Source of the DNA: a bacterium | Lineage (GTDB): Bacteria > Patescibacteriota > Minisyncoccia > Phycocordibacterales > PALSA-1337 | DNA length: 9,102 nt | Assembly (NCBI GenBank): GCA_030698965.1 | Contig: JAUYLM010000002.1 | Coordinates: 1 to 9,102, forward strand | Reading direction: 5' to 3' | Shown: positions 1-7,400 of the stretch, piece after piece | Position numbering within the stretch: the stretch's first letter is position 1 | How the letters are laid out: each line of letters opens with the position of its first letter | The notes under the pieces: generated by a model | Told to the model about the DNA's origin: nothing | The model's input: the letters and a program-made list of their open reading frames with translations, nothing else | The model's database searches: none | Position numbers and translations under genes: made by a program

Positions 1-75
1 GACATTTATACTGTGATCTGATAGTCTAGACACCAACTTCGCATGATTGTGTTATGGCTGACTGTGGAGGATTAT

Positions 76-123
76 ATGGTTTTTTATCATTTTAATACCT
101 TTGTAAGCCATGCACATCACTAA
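76..123 (+). CDS. possible 15-codon leader peptide overlapping the rpoB start
   Basis: A short ORF reads MVFYHFNTFVSHAHH and stops at 121-123, 12 bases past the first base of the rpoB start codon, in a different frame. It is preceded at the right distance by GGAGG (66-70, five bases before the ATG), the best Shine-Dalgarno in the window, whereas rpoB itself has none. Ribosomes finishing this peptide would terminate on the first rpoB codons, so translational coupling is plausible. The peptide is rich in His and Phe. No homology is recognised. The same bases also contain TTATAT (72-77), which could instead be a -10 element, so the ORF may be fortuitous. Confidence 0.3.
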   Translation: MVFYHFNTFVSHAHH

Positions 124-3100
124 AAAATACTTTAGTAGATACAAGACACCTCTGGCAGAGATGCCAAGTTTGGTAGAATCTCAGTTTACTTCGTTCAAGT
201 GGCTCATAGAGACAGGAATCGCAGACGTATTGAAGGAATTTTCTCCGATAAAAGACTACGCGGAAAAGAAATTTGAGCTTTCTTTCTCCAGTTTTGAGCT
301 TTCACGTCCGAAATACGACGAGCATTACGCCAAAACAAACAAGCTTTCATACGAAGGACAGATAAAAGTAAAGGTCAAGCTCAAGAATAAGATGCTGGAC
401 GCCGTCAAAGAGCAGGAGATGTTCCTTGCTGATTTTCCGTTGATGACTGACCACGGAACATTCATAATAAACGGTATCGAGAGAGTCATCGCCCCCCAGC
501 TTGCCAGATCATTCGGAATTTTCTTTACTCTGAACGAACTTAAGGGAAAAAATTTCTTTGGCGCAAAAATAATTCCAACTCGAGGAGTATGGATGGAAAT
601 AGAAAGCGATACGGACGGAACTATATACGCCCGCATAGACCGCAAGCGAAAGTTTCCGATCACTTCTCTTTTGCGCATCCTCGGAGCTTCGACAAATGAG
701 GCTATTCTCGACCTTTTCAAGGAAGACCTTGAGGCAAAGAAGTCCATGGAAATGACCTTGGCAAAAGATCATGCCAAGAGCACCGATGATGCATATGTAG
801 AGATACACAAGAGGCTTCGCGACGGGGATTTGGCGACCGCGGACAATGCCCGCGAATTTATCGGAAGCATATTCAACGCTGACCGCTATGACCTTTCTCC
901 TGTCGGAAGATTCCGCTTCAACAAGCGTTTCGGCAAGCCGATGGATGAGAAGGGGCTTGCAAGGAAGACAATTTCCGTAGACGACGTCGCTACGGTTATT
1001 TCCCATATCGTTCTTTTGAATAATACGCCTGAGGCCGTTGAAGACGATATCGACCACCTAGGATCACGACGAGTGCGATATGTCGGAGAGCTTCTCCAGC
1101 AGAAGCTTCGCGTGGGCATGACTCAGATGAAGAGAAATATCCAGGACAAGATGTCTACGGTAGAGCCGGACGTGACTCTTCCTGTCAGTTTCGTATTTCC
1201 TCGCCCACTGCAGGCCAGAATAAAGGAATTTTTCACTACCAACCAGCTTTCACAGTTCATGCAGCAGGAAAATGTCCTTTCCGAGCTTGAACATCTGCGA
1301 ACTCTGACAGCTCTCGGACCCGGAGGTCTTACCCGTGAAAGAGCGGGCTTCGAGGTGCGAGACGTCCATCCATCCCACTACGGGCGCCTATGTCCGATCC
1401 ACACTCCTGAAGGGCCGAACATCGGTCTTGTGCTCCGCCTCTCCACTTTTGCCAGAATCAATGACTTTGGAATGATAGAGACGCCTTATGCCAAAGTTAA
1501 ACATGGAAAAATTACCGATGAAGTCGTTTACCTTAACGCCCTTGAAGAGGAGAACTTTCGTATTGCCCATGCAGCCATTCCATATGACAAGACGGGCAAG
1601 ATCACCAGCGATGAAGTGGAGGTACGCATCAACGGCAAGCCAAGCCTCGCCAAGAAGGACGATGTTGACTATATAGACGTTGCTACAAACCAGGCTTTCT
1701 CCATCGCGACATCTCTCATTCCATTCCTCAACCACGACGACGCCAACAGAGCGCTCATGGGTTCGAACATGCAAAAGCAAGCAACTCCTTGTCTTATCCC
1801 CGAGTCTCCGCTTGTCGCCACAGGAATCGAGCATAAAGCTGTTATCGACACAGGACGAATCATCGTTGCCCCGGAAGATGGAGAAATTACATATCTTGAT
1901 TCTAAAAAAGTCGTCTTTGAAAGCAAGAGCGGCAAGAAGAGCGAATACAATCTGGTGCATTTCTCGCGAACGAACGGCTTCACGGCTTTCCATCAGCGAC
2001 CTATCGTAAACCTTGGGGATAAAGTAAAAAAAGGCGATGTCCTTGTCGATACTTCGACATCAGACGGAGGCGAGATCGCCCTAGGACAGAACATGCTCGT
2101 AGCTTTCATGTCATGGTCCGGAAATAACTACGAGGATGCCATCATTCTTTCCGAGAGAGTTGTGAAGAATAGCAAGTTCAGCTCCATACATATCGAAGAA
2201 TTCGTCATCAACGTCCGCGACACCAAGCTTGGTCCCGAAGTCACAACTTGCGATATTCCAAACATTGGAGAAGGCAAGCTCAAGAACCTGGCAGAAGATG
2301 GAATCGTCCGCGTTGGAGCAGAAGTACGGTCTGGAGACATTCTAGTTGGTAAAATTTCTCCAAAAGGAGAGACTCAACTAACTCCAGAAGAAAGACTCCT
2401 TCGATCCATTTTCGGTGAGAAAGCTCGAGATGTGAAGGACACATCAAAGAGAATGGAGGGAGGCAAGAGGGGTCGTGTTATTTCCGTAAAGATTTTCTCT
2501 CGCGAGAAAGGAGACAAGTTGGAATCTGGAATCATCAAGAAAATATATATTGAAGTGGCGGAACTCCGCAACGTTTCCGTAGGAGACAAACTGGCAGGGC
2601 GACACGGAAACAAGGGAGTTATCTCCAGAATTCTTCCAGAAGAGGAGATGCCGTACATGGAAGATGGAAAGCCTGTTGATGTTATTTTGACACCGCTTGG
2701 AGTGCCGTCACGAATGAACCTCGGACAGATACTCGAGCTCCACCTCGGACTCGCGGCGAATACCCTGAACTATCAGGCCATCGTTCCTCCTTTCTCGGGA
2801 GCTACCGATGTTGAAATAAAGGAAGAATTAGTAAAGGCCGGTTTCGATGCCAGCGGAAAAATGAAACTTCGAGATGGAAGGACCGGAGAATACTTCCACC
2901 AGCCTGTTGCCGTCGGATACATGTACATATTGAAGCTTCACCACATGGTGGAAGACAAGATCCACATGCGATCCATCGGACCTTACTCTCTCATTACCCA
3001 GCAGCCTCTCGGAGGAAAAGCACAGGGTGGAGGACAACGATTTGGAGAAATGGAAGTCTGGGCACTTCTTGGACACGGAGCGGCATATACACTCCGCGAA

Positions 3101-3286
3101 ATTCTTACGATTAAATCTGACGATATTCAGGGACGATCGCAGGCATTCGACTCTATTGTGAAGGGTGAAAGACTGAAGCAGCCAAACTTGCCGGCATCGT
3201 TTAATGTCTTGCTCAAGAGTCTAAAGGGACTTGCGCTCAATGTTGAATTGATTAAAAAGAATAATTTGGAGAGTGATGGGGAATAA
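110..3286 (+). CDS. rpoB: DNA-directed RNA polymerase subunit beta
   Basis: Beta subunit of the core RNA polymerase, forming one side of the active-site cleft in the cytoplasm. The protein is complete. The N-terminal protrusion and lobe include GTFIINGIERVI (about 117-128). The fork/rifampicin region is at about 375-406, followed by ALGPGGLTRERAGFEVRD and TPEGPNIGL. The active-site lysines are K827 (GDK) and K835 (GRHGNKG), and the C-terminal clamp ends in SDDIQGRS and SFNVLL. At 1058 aa it is much shorter than E. coli RpoB (1342 aa); the insertion E. coli carries before GDKMAGRHGNKG is absent. The chosen ATG gives an N-terminus that aligns with known RpoB. No Shine-Dalgarno precedes it. Oddities are rifampicin-pocket substitutions (Q385, T398, T400, A128), RSFG where RSPG is usual, and ALLGHGAA (985-992) where ALEAYGAA is usual. 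The next gene starts 12 bases downstream with no terminator, so they are probably co-transcribed. Confidence 0.99.
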   Translation: MHITKKYFSRYKTPLAEMPSLVESQFTSFKWLIETGIADVLKEFSPIKDYAEKKFELSFSSFELSRPKYDEHYAKTNKLSYEGQIKVKVKLKNKMLDAVKEQEMFLADFPLMTDHGTFIINGIERVIAPQLARSFGIFFTLNELKGKNFFGAKIIPTRGVWMEIESDTDGTIYARIDRKRKFPITSLLRILGASTNEAILDLFKEDLEAKKSMEMTLAKDHAKSTDDAYVEIHKRLRDGDLATADNAREFIGSIFNADRYDLSPVGRFRFNKRFGKPMDEKGLARKTISVDDVATVISHIVLLNNTPEAVEDDIDHLGSRRVRYVGELLQQKLRVGMTQMKRNIQDKMSTVEPDVTLPVSFVFPRPLQARIKEFFTTNQLSQFMQQENVLSELEHLRTLTALGPGGLTRERAGFEVRDVHPSHYGRLCPIHTPEGPNIGLVLRLSTFARINDFGMIETPYAKVKHGKITDEVVYLNALEEENFRIAHAAIPYDKTGKITSDEVEVRINGKPSLAKKDDVDYIDVATNQAFSIATSLIPFLNHDDANRALMGSNMQKQATPCLIPESPLVATGIEHKAVIDTGRIIVAPEDGEITYLDSKKVVFESKSGKKSEYNLVHFSRTNGFTAFHQRPIVNLGDKVKKGDVLVDTSTSDGGEIALGQNMLVAFMSWSGNNYEDAIILSERVVKNSKFSSIHIEEFVINVRDTKLGPEVTTCDIPNIGEGKLKNLAEDGIVRVGAEVRSGDILVGKISPKGETQLTPEERLLRSIFGEKARDVKDTSKRMEGGKRGRVISVKIFSREKGDKLESGIIKKIYIEVAELRNVSVGDKLAGRHGNKGVISRILPEEEMPYMEDGKPVDVILTPLGVPSRMNLGQILELHLGLAANTLNYQAIVPPFSGATDVEIKEELVKAGFDASGKMKLRDGRTGEYFHQPVAVGYMYILKLHHMVEDKIHMRSIGPYSLITQQPLGGKAQGGGQRFGEMEVWALLGHGAAYTLREILTIKSDDIQGRSQAFDSIVKGERLKQPNLPASFNVLLKSLKGLALNVELIKKNNLESDGE

Positions 3287-3296
3287 TAATTAACAT

Positions 3297-3309
3297 ATAT
3301 GAATAAAAA
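3297..3309 (+). repeat. 13-nt direct repeat, left copy
   Basis: ATATGAATAAAAA spans the start codon of the small membrane protein gene, just after rpoB. An identical copy lies at 4404-4416 just before rpoC, so the two bracket the extra genes. Both are AT-rich, so chance similarity or a shared start-codon context is a real alternative. Confidence 0.5.
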
Positions 3310-3805
3310 AATTATTTGGGGAATTGTTATAGTGATCGTGATCGCGATAGGAGTAGCTATTATCGACTCTGCACAAATAGGAAAGCCTGATGCCGATCAA
3401 CCATCGACTATAAAAGTAACTGCCTCCTCTGTAGCTGACCAAATCTCCAACTGGAAAGTATTCGTAAATTCAAAAAATGGTTATAGTATTTCTTATCCAC
3501 CGACATACCATACTGCATTCGGAGACGATCTATTTAACTTCGACGAGAATCTATACGAAAGGGGCAACGATGATGGTGTGAAGATCCAGATTCAGAAGAC
3601 TAGTGGAACTGTAAGTGCCTCAAAGGCAGATGTTCCTGTAGTAAAATATTCCGAGAGAGTCCCCGAGGGACCAGGAGGAACATTTGATATATACAGCGTT
3701 ACTGGTTCTAATGGAACTAAATATTTTCAAATTCTTGTGTGGGGAGGTGAAAATGATAGTCAGAATGTAGCAAAGATATTATCAACCTTCCGCTTTACCA
3801 ACTAA
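3299..3805 (+). CDS. membrane-anchored protein with PsbP/DUF1795-like outer domain
   Basis: A 168-aa protein of unknown role. Residues 3-4 are lysines, followed by one hydrophobic segment at about 5-22 (I, V, A and G rich) with no convincing lipobox or signal peptidase site, so it is probably a single-pass anchor with an outward C-terminus. A polar Ser/Thr linker follows (about 24-50). The domain from about 53 begins with KNGYSISYPPTYH and ends with ILSTFRF. This resembles the 'YGFSIKYP...' opening and 'ILSTFKF' ending common to small secreted PsbP-like or DUF1795-like proteins; that assignment is from memory, not a search. No catalytic motif is visible. It starts 12 bases after the rpoB stop without a Shine-Dalgarno, in an ACATAT-ATG context. 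Its base composition is visibly more AT-rich than rpoB. A link to transcription is not evident, and it may be a passenger of the inserted segment. Confidence 0.85.
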   Translation: MNKKIIWGIVIVIVIAIGVAIIDSAQIGKPDADQPSTIKVTASSVADQISNWKVFVNSKNGYSISYPPTYHTAFGDDLFNFDENLYERGNDDGVKIQIQKTSGTVSASKADVPVVKYSERVPEGPGGTFDIYSVTGSNGTKYFQILVWGGENDSQNVAKILSTFRFTN

Positions 3806-3814
3806 TCAAAATCA

Positions 3815-3842
3815 TTGACATATTCAATCTAAAGTATATACT
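3815..3842 (+). promoter_or_regulatory. sigma70-type promoter of the toxin-antitoxin module
   Basis: A consensus -35 TTGACA (3815-3820) is followed after 16 bases by TATACT (3837-3842). Transcription would begin near 3849, about 15 bases before the antitoxin ATG. The -10 lies inside a perfect palindrome. Lying between rpoB and rpoC with no terminator after it, this promoter should also contribute to rpoC transcription. Confidence 0.75.
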
Positions 3843-3848
3843 TTAGAT
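3827..3848. promoter_or_regulatory. perfect 22-bp palindrome, likely toxin-antitoxin operator
   Basis: The half-site ATCTAAAGTAT is followed directly by its exact reverse complement ATACTTTAGAT, a 22-bp dyad without mismatches. It covers the -10 element and the base next to the predicted start of transcription. Ribbon-helix-helix antitoxins of the RelB/DinJ family repress their own operons by binding such palindromes, so binding here would block the polymerase. Binding by this antitoxin is inferred from position and family. Confidence 0.75.
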
Positions 3849-3863
3849 ATAACACAAAATACC

Positions 3864-4136
3864 ATGCAAACAATGTTAAGTATAAAAATAGACAAGAATC
3901 TCAAAGAAAAAGCCCAGGAAGTGGCTCATGCCCTTGGAGTATCGTTAAACGCTGTCATTAATCAGAATATCAAGGAGTTTATCAATGACCGCAAAGTGAC
4001 TTTTACCGATCATCCGATGCCGAACAAGAAGACCCGGAAGCTTCTCGACAGGCTTCTGGCTGATTCAAAAGCAAATCGGAATTTTATTGGCCCATTTGAT
4101 ACCGCCGAGGAAGCGATAAAAGCCCTTCATTCCTAA
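3864..4136 (+). CDS. RelB/DinJ-family antitoxin
   Basis: A 90-aa antitoxin of a type II toxin-antitoxin module. Residues 4-10 (MLSIKID) form the beta strand of a ribbon-helix-helix DNA-binding fold, followed by helix A (about 11-25) and helix B (about 27-44, SLNAVINQNIKEF). The charged C-terminal half (about 52-90), ending GPFDTAEEAIKAL, resembles the toxin-wrapping tail of RelB/DinJ proteins. Its role would be to neutralise the toxin encoded 10 bases downstream and, as dimer or complex, to repress the promoter at 3815-3842 through the palindrome. The ATG at 3864 is kept because it lies just after the predicted transcript start; an alternative ATG at 3873 would remove only three residues. There is no Shine-Dalgarno. 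Family assignment rests on fold pattern and gene order. Confidence 0.88.
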   Translation: MQTMLSIKIDKNLKEKAQEVAHALGVSLNAVINQNIKEFINDRKVTFTDHPMPNKKTRKLLDRLLADSKANRNFIGPFDTAEEAIKALHS

Positions 4137-4146
4137 CCATGAATAT

Positions 4147-4404
4147 ATGCAGATTGAATTCCATAAATACTTTAAAAAGCAGTACAAGAAATCAACTGCA
4201 AAAATTCGAAGGAAATTCGACGAGAATCTTATCATCTTCAAGCAAGACCCATTTATGCCACAACTAAACAATCACAGTCTAACAGGTAAATACGTAGGAT
4301 GCCGGAGCATCAATATTACTGGGGACATCCGTGCGGTATTTGAAATCAGGGAAACCGGGGTCCGTTTCCTAGATATTGATAATCATAATAATTTATATAA
4401 ATAA
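4147..4404 (+). CDS. RelE/YafQ-family mRNA interferase toxin
   Basis: An 85-aa basic protein, the expected size for a RelE/ParE-superfamily toxin, directly downstream of its antitoxin. In family members this fold cuts mRNA in the ribosomal A site. Compared by eye with E. coli YafQ, the motif NHSLTGKYVGCRS (42-54) matches its DHPLQG...GYRD segment, so H43 corresponds to H50. D60 in ITGD corresponds to D67, and H80 in the C-terminal DNHNNLY corresponds to H87. The position of YafQ H63 is N56 and of W68 is I61, so one catalytic His is absent, although R53 and R62 remain as possible functional residues. Activity is therefore likely but unproven. The start lacks a Shine-Dalgarno and sits in AATAT-ATG. 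The stop lies 15 bases before rpoC with no terminator between them. Confidence 0.87.
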   Translation: MQIEFHKYFKKQYKKSTAKIRRKFDENLIIFKQDPFMPQLNNHSLTGKYVGCRSINITGDIRAVFEIRETGVRFLDIDNHNNLYK

Positions 4405-4405
4405 T
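4376..4405 (+). promoter_or_regulatory. possible private rpoC promoter
   Basis: TTGATA (4376-4381) and AATAAT (4400-4405) are separated by 18 bases, each one base from consensus. They lie in the end of the toxin gene and would start a transcript only about 8 bases before the rpoC ATG. The stretch is very AT-rich, so such matches are cheap. If real, it would free rpoC from dependence on the upstream genes. Confidence 0.25.
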
Positions 4406-4416
4406 ATGAATAAAAA
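4404..4416 (+). repeat. 13-nt direct repeat, right copy
   Basis: The second copy of ATATGAATAAAAA, identical to 3297-3309. Here its ATG opens a five-codon ORF (MNKNI) that ends on the rpoC start codon, resembling the beginning of the membrane protein gene (MNKKI). It could be a scar of insertion or duplication, or only a common AT-rich start context. Confidence 0.5.
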
Positions 4417-4419
4417 TAT

Positions 4420-7400
4420 ATGAACATAATAAACACAAAAAAGCATATCGAACCATTTGATTTTGACGCCGTTAAGCTCGGAGTTGCCTCGCCTGAAAAA
4501 ATATTGGAATGGTCTTTCGGTGAGATCACCAAGCCGGAAACTATCAACTATAGAACTCAGCGTTCTGAAAAGAGCGGTCTTTTCGACGAGAAAATCTTCG
4601 GACCTGACCGAGACTACGAATGTTACTGCGGTAAATACAGAGGTATACGATACAAGGGAATTGTCTGTGAGAAGTGCGGGGTTGAGATCACGCGATCAAT
4701 CGTGCGACGAGAGAGAATGGGACACATCGAGCTTGCTACGCCCGTATCGCATATCTGGTTCCTACGATCCATGCCTTCCCGGATCGGCCTTATCATGGGT
4801 ATGTCTACGGGCGACCTTGAGAAAGTGGTGTATTTCGCAGGATATATTGTTACGAAAGTCTTTGATGATGAGAAACAAAAGTTTCTGAAGGAGCTTGATT
4901 CTGAATTCAAGACGAAAGTAAAAGCCGCCCAGGACGACAAGACAAAGGAGACTCTGAAAGAGCTTGTGGTCAACGCCAGAAAGGAAATCGAAAGCTTGGA
5001 TCCAGGCTTTGTCATGGATGAGGTCCAGTACCACAAGTATTCTATGAAATACGGAACTCTCTTCGAAGCTGGCATCGGAGCCGAGGCTATCTATGAAATT
5101 CTAAAAAAGACAGATCTAAAAAAGCTGAATGACGAGCTTGAAAAGCTGCTTGAATCGGCAGGATCTCTTGATAGGGAAAAGCTTGCGAAGCGTCTATCTC
5201 TCATAAAGGCAATGATAAAATCCGGAAGCCGTCCTGAATGGATGTTCCTGACCCGCATTCCTGTTATTCCTCCTGCATTGCGGCCAATGGTCGCTCTTGA
5301 CGGAGGACGATACGCCACCTCGGATATTAATGATCTCTACCGGCGAGTTATCAACCGAAACAACCGTCTTTTGAAATTGAAGGACATCAATGCCCCTGAT
5401 GTCATTCTGCGAAACGAAAAAAGAATCCTGCAGGAAGCCGTAGATGCGCTTATTGACAACTCTATTCGCCATGGAAGCGCTACGGGAGCCGCCGCCGTAC
5501 AGGCACAGAAGCGCGCCCTCAAATCCCTCTCCGACAACCTTAAGAGTAAAAGAGGTCTCTTCCGATTGAACCTTCTGGGAAAGCGAGTTGATTATTCCGG
5601 ACGCTCCGTGATCGTGGTGGGGCCTGAGCTTGCCCTTGACCAGTGCGGACTTCCGAAACACATGGCCCTGGAGCTCTTCCGGCCTTTCGTCATCTCCGGA
5701 CTTTTGAAAAGAGAGCTGGCATACAACATACGCGGAGCCGGACGCCTCATAGATGATGAAGCGAAGGAGGTTTGGGAAATCTTGGAGGAAGTCATACGAG
5801 GAAAGTACGTTCTTTTGAACCGAGCTCCGACTCTTCACAGGCTGGGCATCCAGGCTTTCCGACCGGTCTTGATAGAAGGAAACGCCATCCAGGTTCACCC
5901 TCTGGTCTGCCGAGCTTTCAACGCCGACTTCGATGGAGACCAGATGGCAGTCCACATTCCTCTTGGAGCCGAGGCTCAGCTGGAGGCAAAAGAGATCATG
6001 GCATCCGACAAGAATATCCTGAAGCCGGGAAGCGGAGACCCTACTGTTGCAAGCAACCCTCTGGATATCATTCTCGGATGCTTCTGGATCACAAAAAGCG
6101 TGGACGGAGACAAAGGGGAAGGCAAGGTATTCGAGGATCCTACAGCGGCTATCACAGCGCACAGCTTCGGGGCTATCAGCCTAAGAGCAAAGATAAAAGT
6201 AGTTGCTCCGGAGACTCCTAAGTTCGCAGAGTACAAGGGACAGATGCTCGAGACTTCAGTAGGGCGAATTCTCTTCAATGACCTTCTTCCTGAAGACTAT
6301 CCGTTTATAAACAAAGAAATTGACAGAAAGAGACTGAATATCATAGTTGATGACTTCATCAATACTTATGACATGAGCAAACTGCCTCCGGTTCTCGATA
6401 AGATAAAGGCTTTCGGATTCAAATATACCACTCACTCCGGCATAACTTGGGGAATAGACGATGTTGTAGTTCCAAAAGGCAAATATGACGTTATCGGCAA
6501 GGCAAAAACACAGTCTGACCTCATCATGCATCAGTTCAGCGAAGGACTTCTTACTGAAGAAGAGCGCTTCCGAAAGAATGTTGAAATCTGGCATAAAGCC
6601 AAGAACGACATCGAGAAGCTTATCCCAGGTTCTCTGGATAAGATGGGATCTGTCCACGACATGTTCACATCCGGAGCCCGAGGATCTATCGCCCAGATAA
6701 CGCAGATGGCCGGAATGAAGGGACTCATTTCCTCTACAACCGGAACCATTGAATTCCCGATCCTCTCATGTTCAAAAGAAGGTCTGACTCCTATCGAATA
6801 TTTCATTACCACTCACGGATCCAGGAAAGGACTTACCGACACGGCCCTTAACACGGCGAAAGCAGGGTACCTTACGAGAAAGCTATTCGTTGTCGCTCAG
6901 GATGTTATGATCAATGAAGAGGACTGCGGTACAAAAGAATTTATTACAATAAAGAAACAGACAGCATCCGGAATTGATATCCCTCTTTCAAAGAATATTC
7001 GAGGACGAGTTATTGCCGAGGATATCCTTGTTGCAAACGGAGCCGTTCTCTTCAAGAAAGGACACATGCTATTGAAGCAGGAGGCACTCAAGGTTGAGGA
7101 AGCTGGAGTTACATCCGTCAGGGTTCGATCACCGTTGTCATGCAAGAGCATCAAGGGTGTCTGTGGACAGTGCTATGGAATCGACCTTGGAAGAAACAAG
7201 CTGGTTGAGATAGGGGAGGCCGTAGGAACTATCGCCGGACAGGCCATAGGAGAGCCTGGAACACAGCTGACGATGAGAACATTCCACGCCGGAGGTACCG
7301 CGTCCGTCGGAGGAGACATTACCCAGGGTCTTCCGCGTGTTGAGGAAGTCTTCGAGAAGCGCCGACCAAAGAATCCCGCCGTTGTCGCTACTGTTGGCGG

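Noticed and set aside
1388..1993. 201-codon open frame on the minus strand inside rpoB
   Set aside because: It is antisense to conserved beta sequence, with odd composition and no motif; a shadow of rpoB.
4139..4149. Upstream ATG at 4139 as toxin start
   Set aside because: It is in another frame and yields no RelE-like protein; the ATG at 4147 gives the complete toxin fold.
4406..4423. Five-codon ORF MNKNI overlapping the rpoC start
   Set aside because: No Shine-Dalgarno and AT-rich chance context; kept only as part of the direct-repeat observation.
5194..6162. 322-codon open frame on the minus strand inside rpoC
   Set aside because: It lies wholly opposite the well-conserved core of beta', has no recognisable domain, and is explained by the codon bias of rpoC leaving the opposite strand open.
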